A DNA stretch of 64,000 bases from Sporothrix humicola (Eukaryota; Ascomycota; Sordariomycetes; Ophiostomatales; Ophiostomataceae): NCBI GenBank assembly GCA_021396245.1, contig WNYE01000009.1:124001-188000 (forward strand), written 5' to 3'. The notes beneath the pieces are model-generated. The model was given only the letters and a program-made list of their open reading frames with translations, was not told where the DNA came from and searched no databases. Of the stretch, positions 10,907-23,272 are shown one piece after another. The stretch's first letter is position 1. Each line of letters starts with the position of its first letter. Position numbers and translations under genes: made by a program.

Positions 10907-12727
10907 ATGCCCCGCGAAACAGCCTCGGTGTTCCCGCCGGCGTCGGACGTGTTCCAGCGGTTCGCCAGCCGGCGCAGCGTGGTGCACAGCACCAAGGGCA
11001 TTGTGGCGTGCACGCAGCCCCTGGCGGCCAAGTGCGGCATTGACGTGCTGACGGCCGGCGGCAATGCGGCGGATGCGGCCGTGGCCGTGGCGGCGGGCCT
11101 CAACCTGACGGAGCCGTGCTCGACGGGCATCGGCGGCGACATGTTCTGCCTGTACTACGACGCCAAGACGGGCAAAGTGTCGGCGCTCAATGGCTCCGGG
11201 CGGTCGGGCAACAAGTTTACGCTCGAACAGATCCGGAAAAGCCTCGAGTTGCCCGCCGAGGCGTCGCGCGGTGACAAGATCCCGCTGACGAGCGTGCACG
11301 CCGTGACGGTGCCTGGCGCGGCCGCGGGCTGGGTCGACACGGTCAAGCTGTTTGGCAGCGGGAAGCTGAGCATGGAGGAGGTGCTGGCGCCGGCGATCAA
11401 GCTGGGCGAGGAGGGCTATCCCGTGTCGGAGTTGACGGCCACGTTCTGGCAGAGGAGTGAGGCAGGCCTGCGTGCGGCGTCGCCCAACTTTCCCGAGTGG
11501 CTCAAGAAGGATCCCGAGGCCAAGCCGGACGGATACCGGGCACCTCGTGCCGGCGAGATTATGCGCAACCCGACTCTGGCGCAGACTTTCCGGACACTGG
11601 CAACCGAAGGCAAGGAAGGGTTCTACACGGGCCGCATCGCTGAGGCCATTGTCGAGGTCGTGCAAACCCGCGGCGGCCACTTGGACATTTCGGACCTCAA
11701 GCACCACCTAGACACGGGCTCCGAACGCGTGCAGCCCATCTCCCTCAAATACGGCGACGCAAAGACAGGCGTCGAGGTCTGGGAGCACCCGCCCAACGGC
11801 CAGGGCATTATTGCACTGATGGCGCTCGGCATCATCCAGGAGCTGCAGACGCAGGGCGTGGTTCCGCAGTTTGGCCCCGATGACTACAACACAACGGCTT
11901 ATCTGCATACCATCATCGAGGCGCTGCGCATCTCGTTTTCCGACGCCAACTGGTTTGTCACCGACCCCAATGAGGTCGACGTGCCCGTCTCGGGTCTGCT
12001 GTCTCCCGAGTACTTGAAGGAACGCGCCAAGCTGTTCAACCCCAAGGGTGTTGCCGAGTCGGCCAAGCTCGAGCACGGCACACCCGGCGGCCCTCCATTC
12101 CGTTCGCCGGCATGGCAGAGCAGCGACACGGTCTACTTTGCCGTGTCCGATGCCGAGGGAAACGCTATTTCTTTTATCAACTCCAATTTTGGCGGCTTCG
12201 GCACCAGCATCGTGCCCAAGGGCTGCGGTTTCTCCCTCCAGAACCGCGGCGCCAACTTCAGCCTCGACCCCAAGCATCCCAACGTCATCGCGCCCCGCAA
12301 GCGGCCCTACCACACCATTATTCCCGGCCTCGTCACCAACCAGGCCGACAACTCCTTGTACTCTGTCTTTGGCGTTATGGGCGGCTTCATGCAGCCGCAG
12401 GGCCATGTCCAGACGCTGCTGGGCCAGCTGGCGTGCGGCGCCAACCCGCAGCAGGCGCTGGACGCGCCGCGCATCTGCATTGGCTCGGGCATGCCCGACG
12501 AGGGCGACGTGTTTGCGGCGATTGTGTCCGTTGAGGAGGGCATGCCCGAAGAGACGGTGGCGGGCCTGAAAGCGCTGGGCCACGACGTGCGTGTGATCAC
12601 GGGCAAGCAGCGCGCGCTCTTTGGCCGCGGCCAGATCATCCGGTACACCAAGGACCCCGTCGATGACGTGGCCGTGTGGTCGGCCGGCAGTGACCAGCGC
12701 GGCGACGGCGGAGCGTATCCTTTGTAG
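10907..12727 (+). CDS. Gamma-glutamyltransferase-like Ntn hydrolase (YwrD type)
   Basis: Single exon, 606 residues. Belongs to the gamma-glutamyltranspeptidase family, whose members are made as one chain and self-cleave before a threonine that becomes the N-terminal nucleophile. Family marks: the N-terminal GGNAADAAVAVAAGLNLTEP and GIGGDMFCLYYD segments, and the presumed cleavage Thr408 in QSSDTVYF, followed by DAEGNAISFINSNFGGFG. There is no signal peptide or membrane anchor, so it is predicted to be cytosolic, and it resembles bacterial YwrD-like enzymes more than the secreted glutathione-degrading GGT. The substrate may be glutathione or another gamma-glutamyl compound; the sequence does not decide. 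I chose the ATG at 10907 (GTCAAGATGC context); the in-frame ATG at 10868 would add 13 residues lacking family character. Confidence 0.88.
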   Translation: MPRETASVFPPASDVFQRFASRRSVVHSTKGIVACTQPLAAKCGIDVLTAGGNAADAAVAVAAGLNLTEPCSTGIGGDMFCLYYDAKTGKVSALNGSGRSGNKFTLEQIRKSLELPAEASRGDKIPLTSVHAVTVPGAAAGWVDTVKLFGSGKLSMEEVLAPAIKLGEEGYPVSELTATFWQRSEAGLRAASPNFPEWLKKDPEAKPDGYRAPRAGEIMRNPTLAQTFRTLATEGKEGFYTGRIAEAIVEVVQTRGGHLDISDLKHHLDTGSERVQPISLKYGDAKTGVEVWEHPPNGQGIIALMALGIIQELQTQGVVPQFGPDDYNTTAYLHTIIEALRISFSDANWFVTDPNEVDVPVSGLLSPEYLKERAKLFNPKGVAESAKLEHGTPGGPPFRSPAWQSSDTVYFAVSDAEGNAISFINSNFGGFGTSIVPKGCGFSLQNRGANFSLDPKHPNVIAPRKRPYHTIIPGLVTNQADNSLYSVFGVMGGFMQPQGHVQTLLGQLACGANPQQALDAPRICIGSGMPDEGDVFAAIVSVEEGMPEETVAGLKALGHDVRVITGKQRALFGRGQIIRYTKDPVDDVAVWSAGSDQRGDGGAYPL

Positions 12728-12995
12728 GGGGTGATGGTGGGAAGCAAGTTTAGACAAGTTGCAAGATAAGCTCGACATCTATTCACATTTATAGCACATT
12801 TTCGAATATCACATAATATTATTCCATTGTCTAGTTCACATCACACATAGAGATGGGTATTGTGTATTTGTTTCATGAGTGCCAGTGGTCACTCGTCTAT
12901 GCTCGTAGTATACAATCTCGCCAATGTCCGGCTGTATCGTGACTTTCCATGTCTTCTTCCTCTATATTTTTTGCCCCCCCTCCGGTCGTTTACTT
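12728..12995. terminator. Convergent 3' ends of GGT-like gene and GRX5
   Basis: 268 bases between two stop codons facing each other. AT-rich with several AATA/TATA-type motifs around 12780-12860, so both 3' UTRs and poly(A) sites must lie or overlap here. No sharp signal can be assigned. Confidence 0.4.
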
Positions 12996-13625
12996 TTACT
13001 CCTTCGCCTCCTCGCTGCCGGCGGCGACCAGCACCTGCTTCTCCTCAAACAGCTTCGCCAGCTCGCCGCTCTGGTGCATCGACACCAGAATGTCGCAGCC
13101 GCCCACAAACTCCTTGTCGACGTACAGCTGCGGGATCGTCGGCCAGTCCGAGTACTCCTTGATGCCCGCGCGCAGCTCGGCGTCTTCGAGCACGTTGAAC
13201 GCGGCAAACTTTTCGGGGTCGACGCCCTGCAGGCCCAGAATCTGGATGGCCGCGCGCGAGAAGCCGCACTGCGGCAGCTCGGGGGTGCCCTTCATGAAGA
13301 GGACGACGGGGGCCGAGTGGACGGCGCGGTCAATGGCCTCGCGGGTGTTGTCGGAGAGGAAGCGGCGTTGCGACGAGCGAGCGACAGCGAGCGAGGAAGG
13401 AGTGAAAGTCGGGACAACAGTCGTCCTCCGTGCAGTCGAGAACTTGGACGCAAACGAGGGCGCAAACTTGGAGGTCAAAGTCGAGGTCGAAGTCGAGGCG
13501 AGGGCCGAGGTCGCGGCAAACGTCGGCCGAGAGGCCGGGCGCAGGAGCTGGAGAATGTTAGCAGGAGTCAATCGAGCGTGGAAAAGGGAACAAAAGCTTA
13601 CCCGTGTTGCAGAACGTGAGAGCAT
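12996..13625 (-). CDS. GRX5: Monothiol glutaredoxin 5, mitochondrial
   Basis: Two exons, complement(12996..13547, 13602..13625), 191 residues. Grx5 binds a glutathione-ligated [2Fe-2S] cluster and passes clusters from the Isu scaffold to mitochondrial acceptors. The CGFS active site is at residues 102-105, preceded by the conserved VVLFMKGTPELPQ and followed by SDWPTIPQLYVDKEFVGGCDI, where the TIP motif and GG-C-D bind glutathione. Residues 1-73 form a Ser/Thr/Arg-rich presequence. The first exon has only eight codons. The 54-bp intron (donor GTAAGC, branch GCTAAC, acceptor CAG) is in frame and has no stop codon, so an unspliced message would still encode a full protein with 18 extra presequence residues. 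Confidence 0.93.
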   Translation of the reverse strand: MLSRSATRVSFCSLFHARLTPANILQLLRPASRPTFAATSALASTSTSTLTSKFAPSFASKFSTARRTTVVPTFTPSSLAVARSSQRRFLSDNTREAIDRAVHSAPVVLFMKGTPELPQCGFSRAAIQILGLQGVDPEKFAAFNVLEDAELRAGIKEYSDWPTIPQLYVDKEFVGGCDILVSMHQSGELAKLFEEKQVLVAAGSEEAKE

Positions 13626-14140
13626 TGTGTGTGTTGTGTGGGTGATCTCGGGAATGAGGTTGAGAGAAAGTCGTGAAAGAGGGAAGATAAGTTCGATTTG
13701 TAACCTTCGCTGGCGGGTTTTTTCGTTTTGCCTTTGCGATGCAGTCACTCTTTCAATGGCAGGAGCGACCGAGTGACCGATGGTGGCTAACAAAAGCCTA
13801 GCAGGCGATTGGCTGCGGGGTTGGCAGGCACTACAGCGCGCTGAAAGATGATGTAATGGAGGCGGACCACTAAAAATATGGCGCCACCGTCTGGGCCCTG
13901 AAAATAGTGGCAAACCGTCGCTAGAGCCCCTGAATACAGTTACAACAAAAACATCAATTCAACAGTAAATCAACGTCGAATCAACGTTGAATCAATATCA
14001 CCAATCGCATGTGTGCCAGTCAAATAAACAATGCTTTTGTATTCCAAGGATGTCCTCGCTTTGTACTTTTGTGCTTTAAATCAAATGCATGCTAGTCTCA
14101 TACACTCTCTCGTAGTTCCCCTCCTTTTTCGTCTCTTCTC
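13626..14140. other. GRX5 promoter and GCN1 3' region
   Basis: 515 bases. The GRX5 side is promoter; the GCN1 side is its 3' UTR. Near 13968-14005 there are three close repeats of the type AATCAACGTYGAATCAA. No gene. Confidence 0.45.
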
Positions 14141-17100
14141 CTACTCATTGCCAAAAACGTCGGCGCCGACATCGACCTTGCCGACACTCCAGATCTCGCG
14201 CTCGTCCTCCACCTCGTCGTCAAACAGGCCCAGGCTGCCCTGGCCGCCCTCGGCATCGCGGCGCTCGCGGGCCTGTGCGGCCAGCCGCATGGTGACGCGC
14301 TTAAAGTAGTCGCCCATGGAGCGCTTGGTGTTGGCGGGCAGGTCGGCGGCGGCCGGGCTGGCCAGGTACTTGTCAAACACCTTGGCCTCCTCGTCAATGA
14401 CGTCAAAGAGGGCCATGAACGCCGCCTCGGCCGAAAGCTTGACAGGGATCACGACATCGCGCACCGACGCGAAAATGGGCGGCGCCAGCAGCGGCAGGTG
14501 CGGGCGGACCATGTCCGGGCTGACACGGGCCAGCGTGCGCACCAGAACCAGCGTCAGGCGGCGCGTGTCGGCGGGGCCGCCGGGCGGGATGTTCTTGGCC
14601 AGCGTCTCAAAGATCTCCTTGGTGTCCTCGAACGTCTTGGCCTGCGGGCTCAAGAGGTACTTGCCGGTGGCGAGGACAAAGTTGTCAGCAATAAAAAGAT
14701 CCTTGTTGGTCATGCCTTGGGCGAGAAGGGCCGGCAGGTCGTCGGCCAGCGGGCCCTCAAGCAGCACAGCCGGCGACTCGAGCAGCACGGCGTTGAGCGC
14801 GAGTGCCGACGGGTGCGTGGCGTGGGCGGCCACGACGCGGTTCTTGAGCAGGGCGGTGGCCGCATCGGCCGGCACGTTCTTGACGAGGGCACCCAGCAGC
14901 TTGGCGTTGGTGATGATCATGTTGTCGTCGACGACGTCCGAGTCCATGTCGATCAGGCCCAGGACGGCCGCCCGCGACGGCTCGCCCATGTTGGCGCCAG
15001 CCTTGCTGATAACCTCGAACAGCGCCTTGAGCATGGCATTCTTGACGCCCGGATCGGTCGTCTTGGAGCCCGTCACCAGCTCGGCAATCAGCGGGTCGAC
15101 GCGCGGCGTGTACTTGATCAGCGTGCCCAGCGCCTTGGCTGCCCGCGACCGCAGCAACTCGCTCGAGGGATCGGCCAGCGCCTTGGTGAACGTGCGCTGC
15201 AGCTGCGGCAAGAAGGGCTTGAGCGCCGTCGGCATCTTTTGCAGCAGATTGTTGAGCGTCAGCAGGATCGCGCACTTGACGTCCGTCGAGCGCTCGGTGA
15301 CGACACGGATCAGGGGACCCGTGATCTGCGTGACAAACGGCTTGAGCGACGCCTCGCTCGTGCGGTCGACAATGTCCGAGATGGCAAGGGCCGCTGTCGT
15401 GCGCTGTTCGGCCGTGCCGTTCATGAGGCCCTGCAGGAAGATCGGCAGGATCGCGTTGATGCCCTTGGGCAGTTCGAAGCCGGGCAGGTTCGAGCCGGCA
15501 ACGCCGACCTGCAGCAGCGTCTGCCGCGTCGACGTCACCAGGTTCTCCATGTCCTCCTTCTTGAGCTTCTTGGTGAACTCGGACAGTGCGCTCCACGCCG
15601 ACTTGACCACGTCCTTGTCGCGGTCGTCAAACGAGATGAGCAGCGCACGCACCAGGTCGGCGCTGTACCGCGAGTAGTCGACGTCGGCCTGCGCGAAGAA
15701 GACGGCCATGTGGCGAGCCGTGGCCGCGCGCTTGCGGTGGTCTTCGTGGCGCAGGAGCTGCAGCAGAGTGTTCATGACCGTGTTAAGGCCGTCGTTCTCG
15801 TCAATCGACAGGATGACCGTGTCAAACGACGAGTCCAGATCCTCGCGCAGCTCCTCCTCGTCGCAGTTGATAATGTTGTCCATCAACGAGTTGATAATGT
15901 GCGGCATGCGGCGGTTCATGGCACCGCTGGCCACGCGCGACAGCGACGCAAGCGCCTTGGCGTTGAAGGCCGAGATGGGCGGCGCAATCAGCGTCGGGAT
16001 CAGGCTCGGCAGGATAATGTTGGACCGCGTCGTCTCCGTCAGCAGTGTCAGCAGCGCAGCCAGAGCGTTGTCGGCCTCCTCGTCGTTCTGGAGGAGGTGC
16101 AGGAGGCTGGGCAGGACCTGGTCGACGGCGCGCTTGCCAATGACCTGCTGCAGCGAGTCGAAAGCCTCGGCGGCGGCCTCGCGCACGTCCTCGTCCGAGT
16201 CAGTAAGCGCAGACTGCACGATCGAGATAAGCGCAGACTCGTGGTCCTCGAGCGACTCGGGCGACGCCGACGTGATGAGCTCCTTGAGCGCCAGGCAGAT
16301 GCCCTGCTTGGCGTCCGAGTCGGTCGATGTCTTGAGGCCCTCGCCGAGCGTCGGCAGCAGCGTCTGCAGGATGTTGTCGCCGGCTCTGCGGATCAGCTCG
16401 CCCAGAGCATTGCTGGCAATGACCTTGTGCTCCATGTTGGCGCTGCCCAGGCGGCGGATAATAAGCTGCGTAAGCGTCGGCACAAGCTCCTTGAGCGTTC
16501 TCGGGCTTGAGACCAGCGCCTTCCAGACACCAATGGCGGCCGCACGCACGGCGCCCGAGGTATCGCAGCGGCAGATGTACAGCGACGACAGAATCTTGTC
16601 GCGCTTGTCCTCGCCGAGCACCTCGCGCAGCGTCGCACCGGCCTCGCGCACGGCATCCTCTTCCATCTCGCCCTCCTCCATCTCTTGCTTGGAGCTAATG
16701 CCAGAAAGGTTGAAGAGCAGGTCGCCAACAAGCTCGACGGAGCTGAGACGGATGCGCCAGCTGTTGTCGGCCAGACCGCGCTCGAGCTCGGGCAGCAGCA
16801 GATCGACAGCGCGCGTCGCAAAGTTCTTGACCAGCAGGCGACCGGCGCGCAGGGCCGTCTCGCGGATGGAGTCGACGTCGTCGGCCAGGCCCGCCAGGAT
16901 CGGCGGGATGATCTTGCCGAGGTAGGCCGAGAAGCTGTTGCCGAAGCAGACGGGCAAGAAGATGAACAGCGACATGAAGCCCTCGCGCACCGACGCCTTG
17001 GACGACTCGACATTCTGGAGGATCGTGGGCAGAGTCTCTTCGAGGCGCGTCGTGCCCAGACCAGCGAGCACTTCGGAGAGCGCCTGGGCCGAGCCCAGAC

Positions 17101-20100
17101 GGTCGCCGGCACCCGTGTCGGACTTGAGCGTCTGCATGAGACCAGGGATAAGGTCGGGAAGCGCGTCCTCGCCGAGCTTCTCCACCAGCGAACCGAGGGC
17201 GCGCGAGGCCGTGGCACGTGTTGTCGGCACAGGATCGACCACGGCCACCTTGAGACCCGCCACAAGGACGGGCAGATGAGCCACGAGATCCTTCTTGTCC
17301 GTGAGATGCGCCAAGCTGCCGATGACCTGCGACGCCTTGCGCTTCGTGTTGGACCGGTCGCCGAGACCGCGCTGCAGAATGCGGCTGATGAGCGCCAGCG
17401 ACGGCGCATCCAGGTAGTGCACGAACTTGATCTTGATGAGCGCGTCGAGCGCGTCGTCCGTGTACTTGGTCGGGTCGCTGAGCGCCTTGAGCAGGATATC
17501 GACCAGACTGCGCACCTCCGGGTTGTTGATGACCTCGCCGAAGCGCTTCAAACTCTTGTTGGCTGCCGCGCGCACCTCCTTGTGGCTGTCGTTGAGCACA
17601 GCCGTCAGAGGCGGGATAATGTCCGGCAGGCTCTGGGCCAGCTGCTGCGGGTCCAGGTAGGCCATGGCTCCCAGCAAGTCGCAGGCACCCTTCTTGCTTC
17701 GCCACTGCGAGTCGTCGAGACCGTCGAGCAGCGTCGGCAGAATCTTCTTGACACCAAACGAGCTGAGCTTGGCGAAGCACGCCTTGGCGGCAGCGAGCGA
17801 GGCGTCACGGACGTTGGGGTTGCTGTCGCCGAAGCCTGCCAGCAGCTGTGGCACGATCTGGATCACGTAGGGCTCAAAGAGACGGCCCAGGATCGTCGAG
17901 AGCAGCTCGTAGGCAAGCAGCGCCGACTCTCTCTGGTTCACCTCCTTCTTGTTCTCGCCGGCACCTCTGAGCGTGATCAAAATGCGATAGTCCTTGAGGG
18001 AACCGATACCGCGGCCGAGAACAAGGCCGGCAAGACCATAAGCGGCACCACGCTGAGCGGCATAGCTCTTGGACGTCATCAGCGTGTCCATCACCTGGTT
18101 AAAGTACTTGGACGACTTGTCACCGCAGGACTGGACGAGAGGAGGCAGGCACTCGGCAATGGCATATTGGACAGTCTCCGAAGGCGTGCTGAGGGTGGCC
18201 AGCAGACGCTCGATGACGACAGGGATCTTGGCATCGCCATGCTTAAGATGGCGGGCGAGAGCACCGTACATGATGATGACAGCTTCATTGACGCGATCGG
18301 CAGCCTCTGAGCCCTTGTCGGGTGCAGCCAGTGTCTTCTCAAAGGTCTGTATGAGCTTGGTCACAATCGGCTTGCCGTGCACCTCGATCGCACGGATCGC
18401 CGCGTCCAGCATTTCTTGCCGGACAGTGCCGTTCTGGTCGCCCAGAGGGCCCTGCTCGATCAAGAAGTGCAAGAAAGGCTCAACCTCGCTCTTATCCAGG
18501 TTGGGTGCCATCTCCTTGAAGGCGGCCGCGATACCGTGCCGTGCCTCCCAGGGATCAGACAGATCCATCTTGCGGGGCATGCCAAACTCGTCCAGCTGGG
18601 CAACACGGGGCTTGGCCAGCTCGGTGTAGGACGACCGCAGCTGTGATGTAATGTTTTCATAGACCTTGGCCGACTTGAGCGCGACAATGGACTCGGCAAG
18701 CGAGCGGGCAGCAGCGCGGCGGAGCTGGGCGTCCTTGCTCTGTAGGTACGGCAGCGTTCTCTCGGGCAGGTCCTCCGACACCTTGAAATCGCTCTCTTCC
18801 CAGATCTCGCGGCCCAGCTCAACGTTCTCCTCGACATCGTCGTGGCACGCCAGCCAGATCTCTTCCGATGTCGGCAGATCACTCATGTCGACCTCGGCGC
18901 TGATGGACTGCAGCACAGTCGACCGCACGCTGGCCTGAGGGACGATGACACCTTGGGATAGGATATCAATCTCCTCCTTGGAAATGTTGGGCGCGACGCA
19001 GCGCACCATGTCGGCAAAGCAGTCCTTGATAATCTTGTAGTGCTGGCTGTAGTTTTGCATCGACGAGATGAGCGTAGACAAAAGATCGGAGCGGGGGATG
19101 GCCTCGTCGGCGCACGTGTCGGTGTGGAACGAGAGCACTTCAATGGCCAGAACCAGTTGGGCATCACGGTCCTCGGCAGCGGGAGCAAAGCCGCCCTTGT
19201 TGAGGACCAACAGAAGCAGGGGAAGGAAGTAGATCAGAGACACGGTATCAAACGGGCGCTGCTCGCCTGTTGAGCGCAGACGGTACAGGACACGGGTAAT
19301 CAAGTCAGGCAGCGGCTCTTCCAACAGGTTCTCGGGCAGAGATGACACATCGTGGGCACGCAGAGCTGCAACGCCGATAAAAGGACGCATGGCACCGAGA
19401 CGGTTAGACACACGGTCGGACAGGGTAATAAAGGCCATGGGAGCGACGTCGCCAGTGATCAGGCAAGCGCCGGCCTCAATGGCATACAGGAGAGCCTTGA
19501 CAGCCGGGCCCATCCACTGCGTAGCATCGGTCGGCGGGCCGGTCGCGAGACTGCGGATAACACCAATACCGCGGAGCAGACGCGCCTCGAGCAGGCCGAC
19601 CTTTTCACGGATCTCGGCCTCCTTTTTAAGCTGGGCGTTGACCTTGGCCGTCTCCTCGGCAGTCAGCTTCTTCTGCTGTCCCTTTTTGGCGGCCAGCTGT
19701 GCACGAAGCTCCTCCTCCCACTTGAGCACATCGTAGTCCTTGCTGCTCTTGCTGGGCAGGTTGCTCTGCTTCGTGGCCAGGACGTCCACAAAAGTTGTTC
19801 CGGGCGCTGTGCGGAAGATGGCAGCTTCGACAGGGCCAATGTTCTTGAGCTCGTCAACAGCCAGGTCGTGCTGGATCAGCTCAACAATACGGGGTGCCAT
19901 CTTCTCGGGGGCTACAAAGACAAGCTCGGCGGCAGCTTCGTAGGCGGCAGTCTTGATGGCGTTTGACGTCTGCGTCAGCTGTGTGCGCTCAGCAATTTCT
20001 TGCAGGAGGAACTTCTCCTGGTGCTGGGCAAGACTGCCCGGGTCCACCTCGGCGCGCAGACAGAGCTCGATCCAGCTGCTCGTGGGGATGAGCACAGGGC

Positions 20101-22266
20101 GGGCAAGGACGACAAGGCCGCACATTTGCTCCTCGATCTGGCTCCTGTCGGGCTCGGAGCCGGTCGCCTTGACAAAGTCCGATGGTCTGCGGCAGATAGA
20201 TCCAAGGATAGACAGAAGCAGCTCGTTTTGCGACTTTGCTAGGGTCGAAGCGCTCTCCTTGTCGCCGTTAGCGAGCGTCTCCAGCCAGTGCCAGAGACCT
20301 GCAATCAGAGTCTTGGACACGCGGCTGGGGTTGTGGAAGTAGAGGTCAGAGAGTGCCTGGTTAGCCTCTTTGCGCAGGAAGGCGCCGGCGCTTATCGATG
20401 TGGCAGCAAAGATGTATGCCTCCGCCCATGCAATGTTGATATCAGAGTCCTCGTCGTCGCCCAGTCCCGGGAAAGCAGCCACCAGCGCACGGTACAGCCA
20501 CCGGATGTCGTCATCGGTCGCAAGCTTTGTGTAAATTCTAGGGCTGAGGAGGAAGGACGGCTTGGGCTGCAGCACAAGGCACTGCTTCTCAAGGGAGAAC
20601 TTCTTGGATAAGGTGGTGAGAGACGAGGATGCGGAGTCCTTGAACAGGAAGGGTGCGATGCTGCACACGACAAGGCCGCCTGTGACAATACCGTTTTGCG
20701 ATGCAGAAGAAGGGTTGGCGACCACTTCCGAGTAGGCATCGAGTAGTGGTGGGAAGACAGACTCGGCGAACTTGACAACATTGGCGGGCAGGCCCTCCTT
20801 GGCCGAGTGGAAGTCGTAGAGCGCCTCACCAGCTGCGAGAATCCAAAGACGGCGTGAAGGGGGCTTCTTGTCGCCAAGGCCCTTCACAAAGGCGTCCACC
20901 ACTGGCTTCGGCACGTCGGTCGAACCCTTCAGCAGGATCTTTGTGCTCTGGGTGAGTGCAGTCGTCTCGGCTGCTAGTGCTGGCTCGTTGCCTTCTTTTG
21001 CTGCGGCCGTAGCAATGCCGGTTGCGGCCTTGGCTGCTGTCGCCTCGGATTTCGGAAGCGCCACGAGAATCTGGGAGTGGATAATGCGGTGCTCGGGTGT
21101 TGTGAGCTTGCCGGTCTGCAGGGGTGTAAGGGTCTCATCAACGACGCGGGCGACAATATCCAGATCGGTGCACCGAGGGGCAATGGCGCGGAAAGCCGTC
21201 AGGGCGCCGTTACGCACGGTCTCCTTGCTCGACTTGACGTTGGACAGCAGGGGCTTGGCGAGGTGCTCGTCCAGGATCTTGGACAGATCGTAAGTCTTGG
21301 GTAGGGAGTTGACAAGTGGCGTAATAAGGTCGTCGAGCACAACTTCAGGTGCACGCAGCAGGCCCTTCTTGATTGCGGGCACAATCAGGGTCTCGAGGTC
21401 CTGGATGGTAACAAAGCTCTGGAAGAAGTCGTGCAGGCCGGCAGCCACATTAGTGGTCAGCTGTGTCTTGGAGCTCGTAATCTCGCGTGTGTAAAATTCA
21501 AAGTACTGCGGCTTGGTCGTCTCGAAGATCGGCTTGGCCTTGACGTTCCGGGCCGACACGCCGGCAATGACACCCAGAAACACCGAGTTGCGTGCTGTCG
21601 GCTGAGTGCCCTTGGCGGCCAGGAGCTTGACAGACTCCGTGATTGCCTTCTCGCGCGTGCTGTCGAGAGAAACCAGCTTGCGGAAGCCTCGCCGGGCCAC
21701 CACAAGAGCAGAGTTGGCGAGACCTGACCGTGCTGGAGGTCGCGTGCACTTCTCGACGGCACTGGCCTGGCTGATCAGAATGTCATTGGCAAACTTGTCC
21801 CACAGTTCCGTGTCGGCAAGCTGCTGCATGAGGATGCTGCACCATTCGACGAGCGTAAAAGTAGCTCCTGGCGACGAGTTGATTTTCGATGCCTCGGAGC
21901 GAATAGCATTGACCAGGGGCGTGAGGAGAGCGCCATTCTTCTTGTCGCAAATCGAGATCAGACATTTTTGCACAGCACGTCTCGACGGCCGGTCTTCGTA
22001 CGCGGCATGGGTCCAGAACAGGATGGGAAGAAACTTGGCAATGGCTGCCGGTTCGAGGTCTATGACAATATTGTGGTCAGTTTTATGTCACGCGCCAGCT
22101 AGCAACAGCTTTTCCCAGGCCACTCACTGCCATTGGTGATCTTGTCGTCAACAGCCCGCAGCTGGGCTATGCGGGACGACGTGGACGACGTTGCCAGAGC
22201 CACTCTTGTCGAGACTGGGTCGAGGGCCGCGGCGCTGGGCCCGTTGGTCGGGGTCGGTTCAGTCAT
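14141..22266 (-). CDS. GCN1: GCN1, ribosome-bound activator of the Gcn2 eIF2-alpha kinase
   Basis: Two exons, complement(14141..22059, 22128..22266), 2685 residues (yeast Gcn1 is 2672). Gcn1 sits on stalled or collided ribosomes and activates Gcn2 in amino-acid starvation, together with Gcn20. Nearly the whole protein is HEAT repeats. The central part around residues 1490-1600 contains the eEF3-like HEAT block (DDSQWRSKKGACDLLG, followed by LPDIIPPLTAVLNDSHKEVR), and the region after it, up to the acidic C-terminal tail, covers the Gcn2 RWD-binding part known in yeast. The 68-bp intron 22060-22127 (donor GTGAGT, acceptor TAG) joins a 46-codon first exon to the body, giving DDKITNGNLEPAAIAKF. 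The long + strand open frames inside are antisense shadows. It is divergent from the helicase gene, and a TGAGTCA motif lies 459 bp upstream of its ATG. Confidence 0.96.
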
Positions 22267-23272
22267 TGTGTGCGGTGTTGGGAGGTTTTAGTTGTGTGCC
22301 AGACACGCTGCTGGCATTGTTTCGTTCGGAAAGGGAGAGGGGGCGCAGAAGCAGGAGAAACGGATTTGGCTTGGTTTGCCCCTATTCGTGGCGGCAAATC
22401 CTCGTTTCTCGTGATGGTGCAGATTGGTCGAATTGGCCGACTTTTCTGTTGTCGTTTGTGGAGGAAGGTGCCTTTTGTTGCCTTTTTGGCTTTTTGGCTT
22501 TTTAGCTCTTCGTGAGGCTTGCCGTGGAAAGAGCGCTGGCTGCAGTTTCCATTTTTGCTCTCCACTCTCCCACATGCACCTTCCATCCCATAAGTTGGCC
22601 AGATTACATAACTGGCCTGCCCTGAATGGCCGCTATGGCTAGGCTCTCTGGGCCCTGAATTTTTTTCCTGCTGCCCATGGCGGGGCAGGAAGCACTAACA
22701 AAACGGCAGGCACAGCCGGCCGCGTGAGTCAAATGGGAAGGGGAAGCTTTTTTGCACTGACAGCGGGCGACACAAGGGAAAGCGCGAGGTGGGGTGTGCG
22801 CCCAACAGGGAAGGCGGTCAGCGCATTGTGCCAATTTGCACCCCCCAGCAAGCGCGGGGCCGTTGTCGATTGCAGGTTTGTGTTCGGCCAGAAATAGCGG
22901 GTAACAAACAAATACGTCAGTTAAGACGACTGGACGACTGCCAATTCTTAATTTTTAGGGACGTTTGTTCTTGCCTTTTAGACAAACACAACAGTCTTGT
23001 CACCTTCTTCATCCCACACTAGAATTTTTCTTGATAGATTCTTGCTTCAACCTTTTTTGTTTAGTCCATCTTGTCGACCTTTACCGTTTAGACCACCAGA
23101 TCGTCTTCCATTTGATTTCTGACCCTTGTCCATTCATTTTGCCTTTTTACTGGTATTCACCTTTGCCTTACACCCCTCACTCCCACTTCACTGTCACTCT
23201 TTTTTACGCTTCCACCCCCCCTCCCCCGTCGCGTTCCATTTTTGAGAGCTCTCTTACAAAAGAGCTGCAAAG
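22267..23272. other. Divergent promoter region GCN1 / DExH helicase
   Basis: 1.0 kb between the two start codons. Towards the helicase (from ~22960) the + strand is pyrimidine-rich, as expected of its leader. No supportable gene. Confidence 0.6.
22725..22731. promoter_or_regulatory. Possible Gcn4/CPC1 (TGASTCA) site
   Basis: TGAGTCA, the binding motif of the bZIP activator of general amino-acid control (Gcn4 in yeast, CPC1 in filamentous fungi). It lies 459 bp from the GCN1 ATG and 542 bp from the helicase ATG. By chance about 0.12 such sites are expected in a 1-kb region, so it is suggestive only. Confidence 0.3.

Noticed and set aside
14498..18310. Very long + strand open frames (670 and 541 codons) opposite GCN1
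   Set aside because: They arise from the GC-rich codon use of GCN1 on the minus strand; the translations are Arg/Gln/Leu-rich without domains, while GCN1 reads as a family-length protein.
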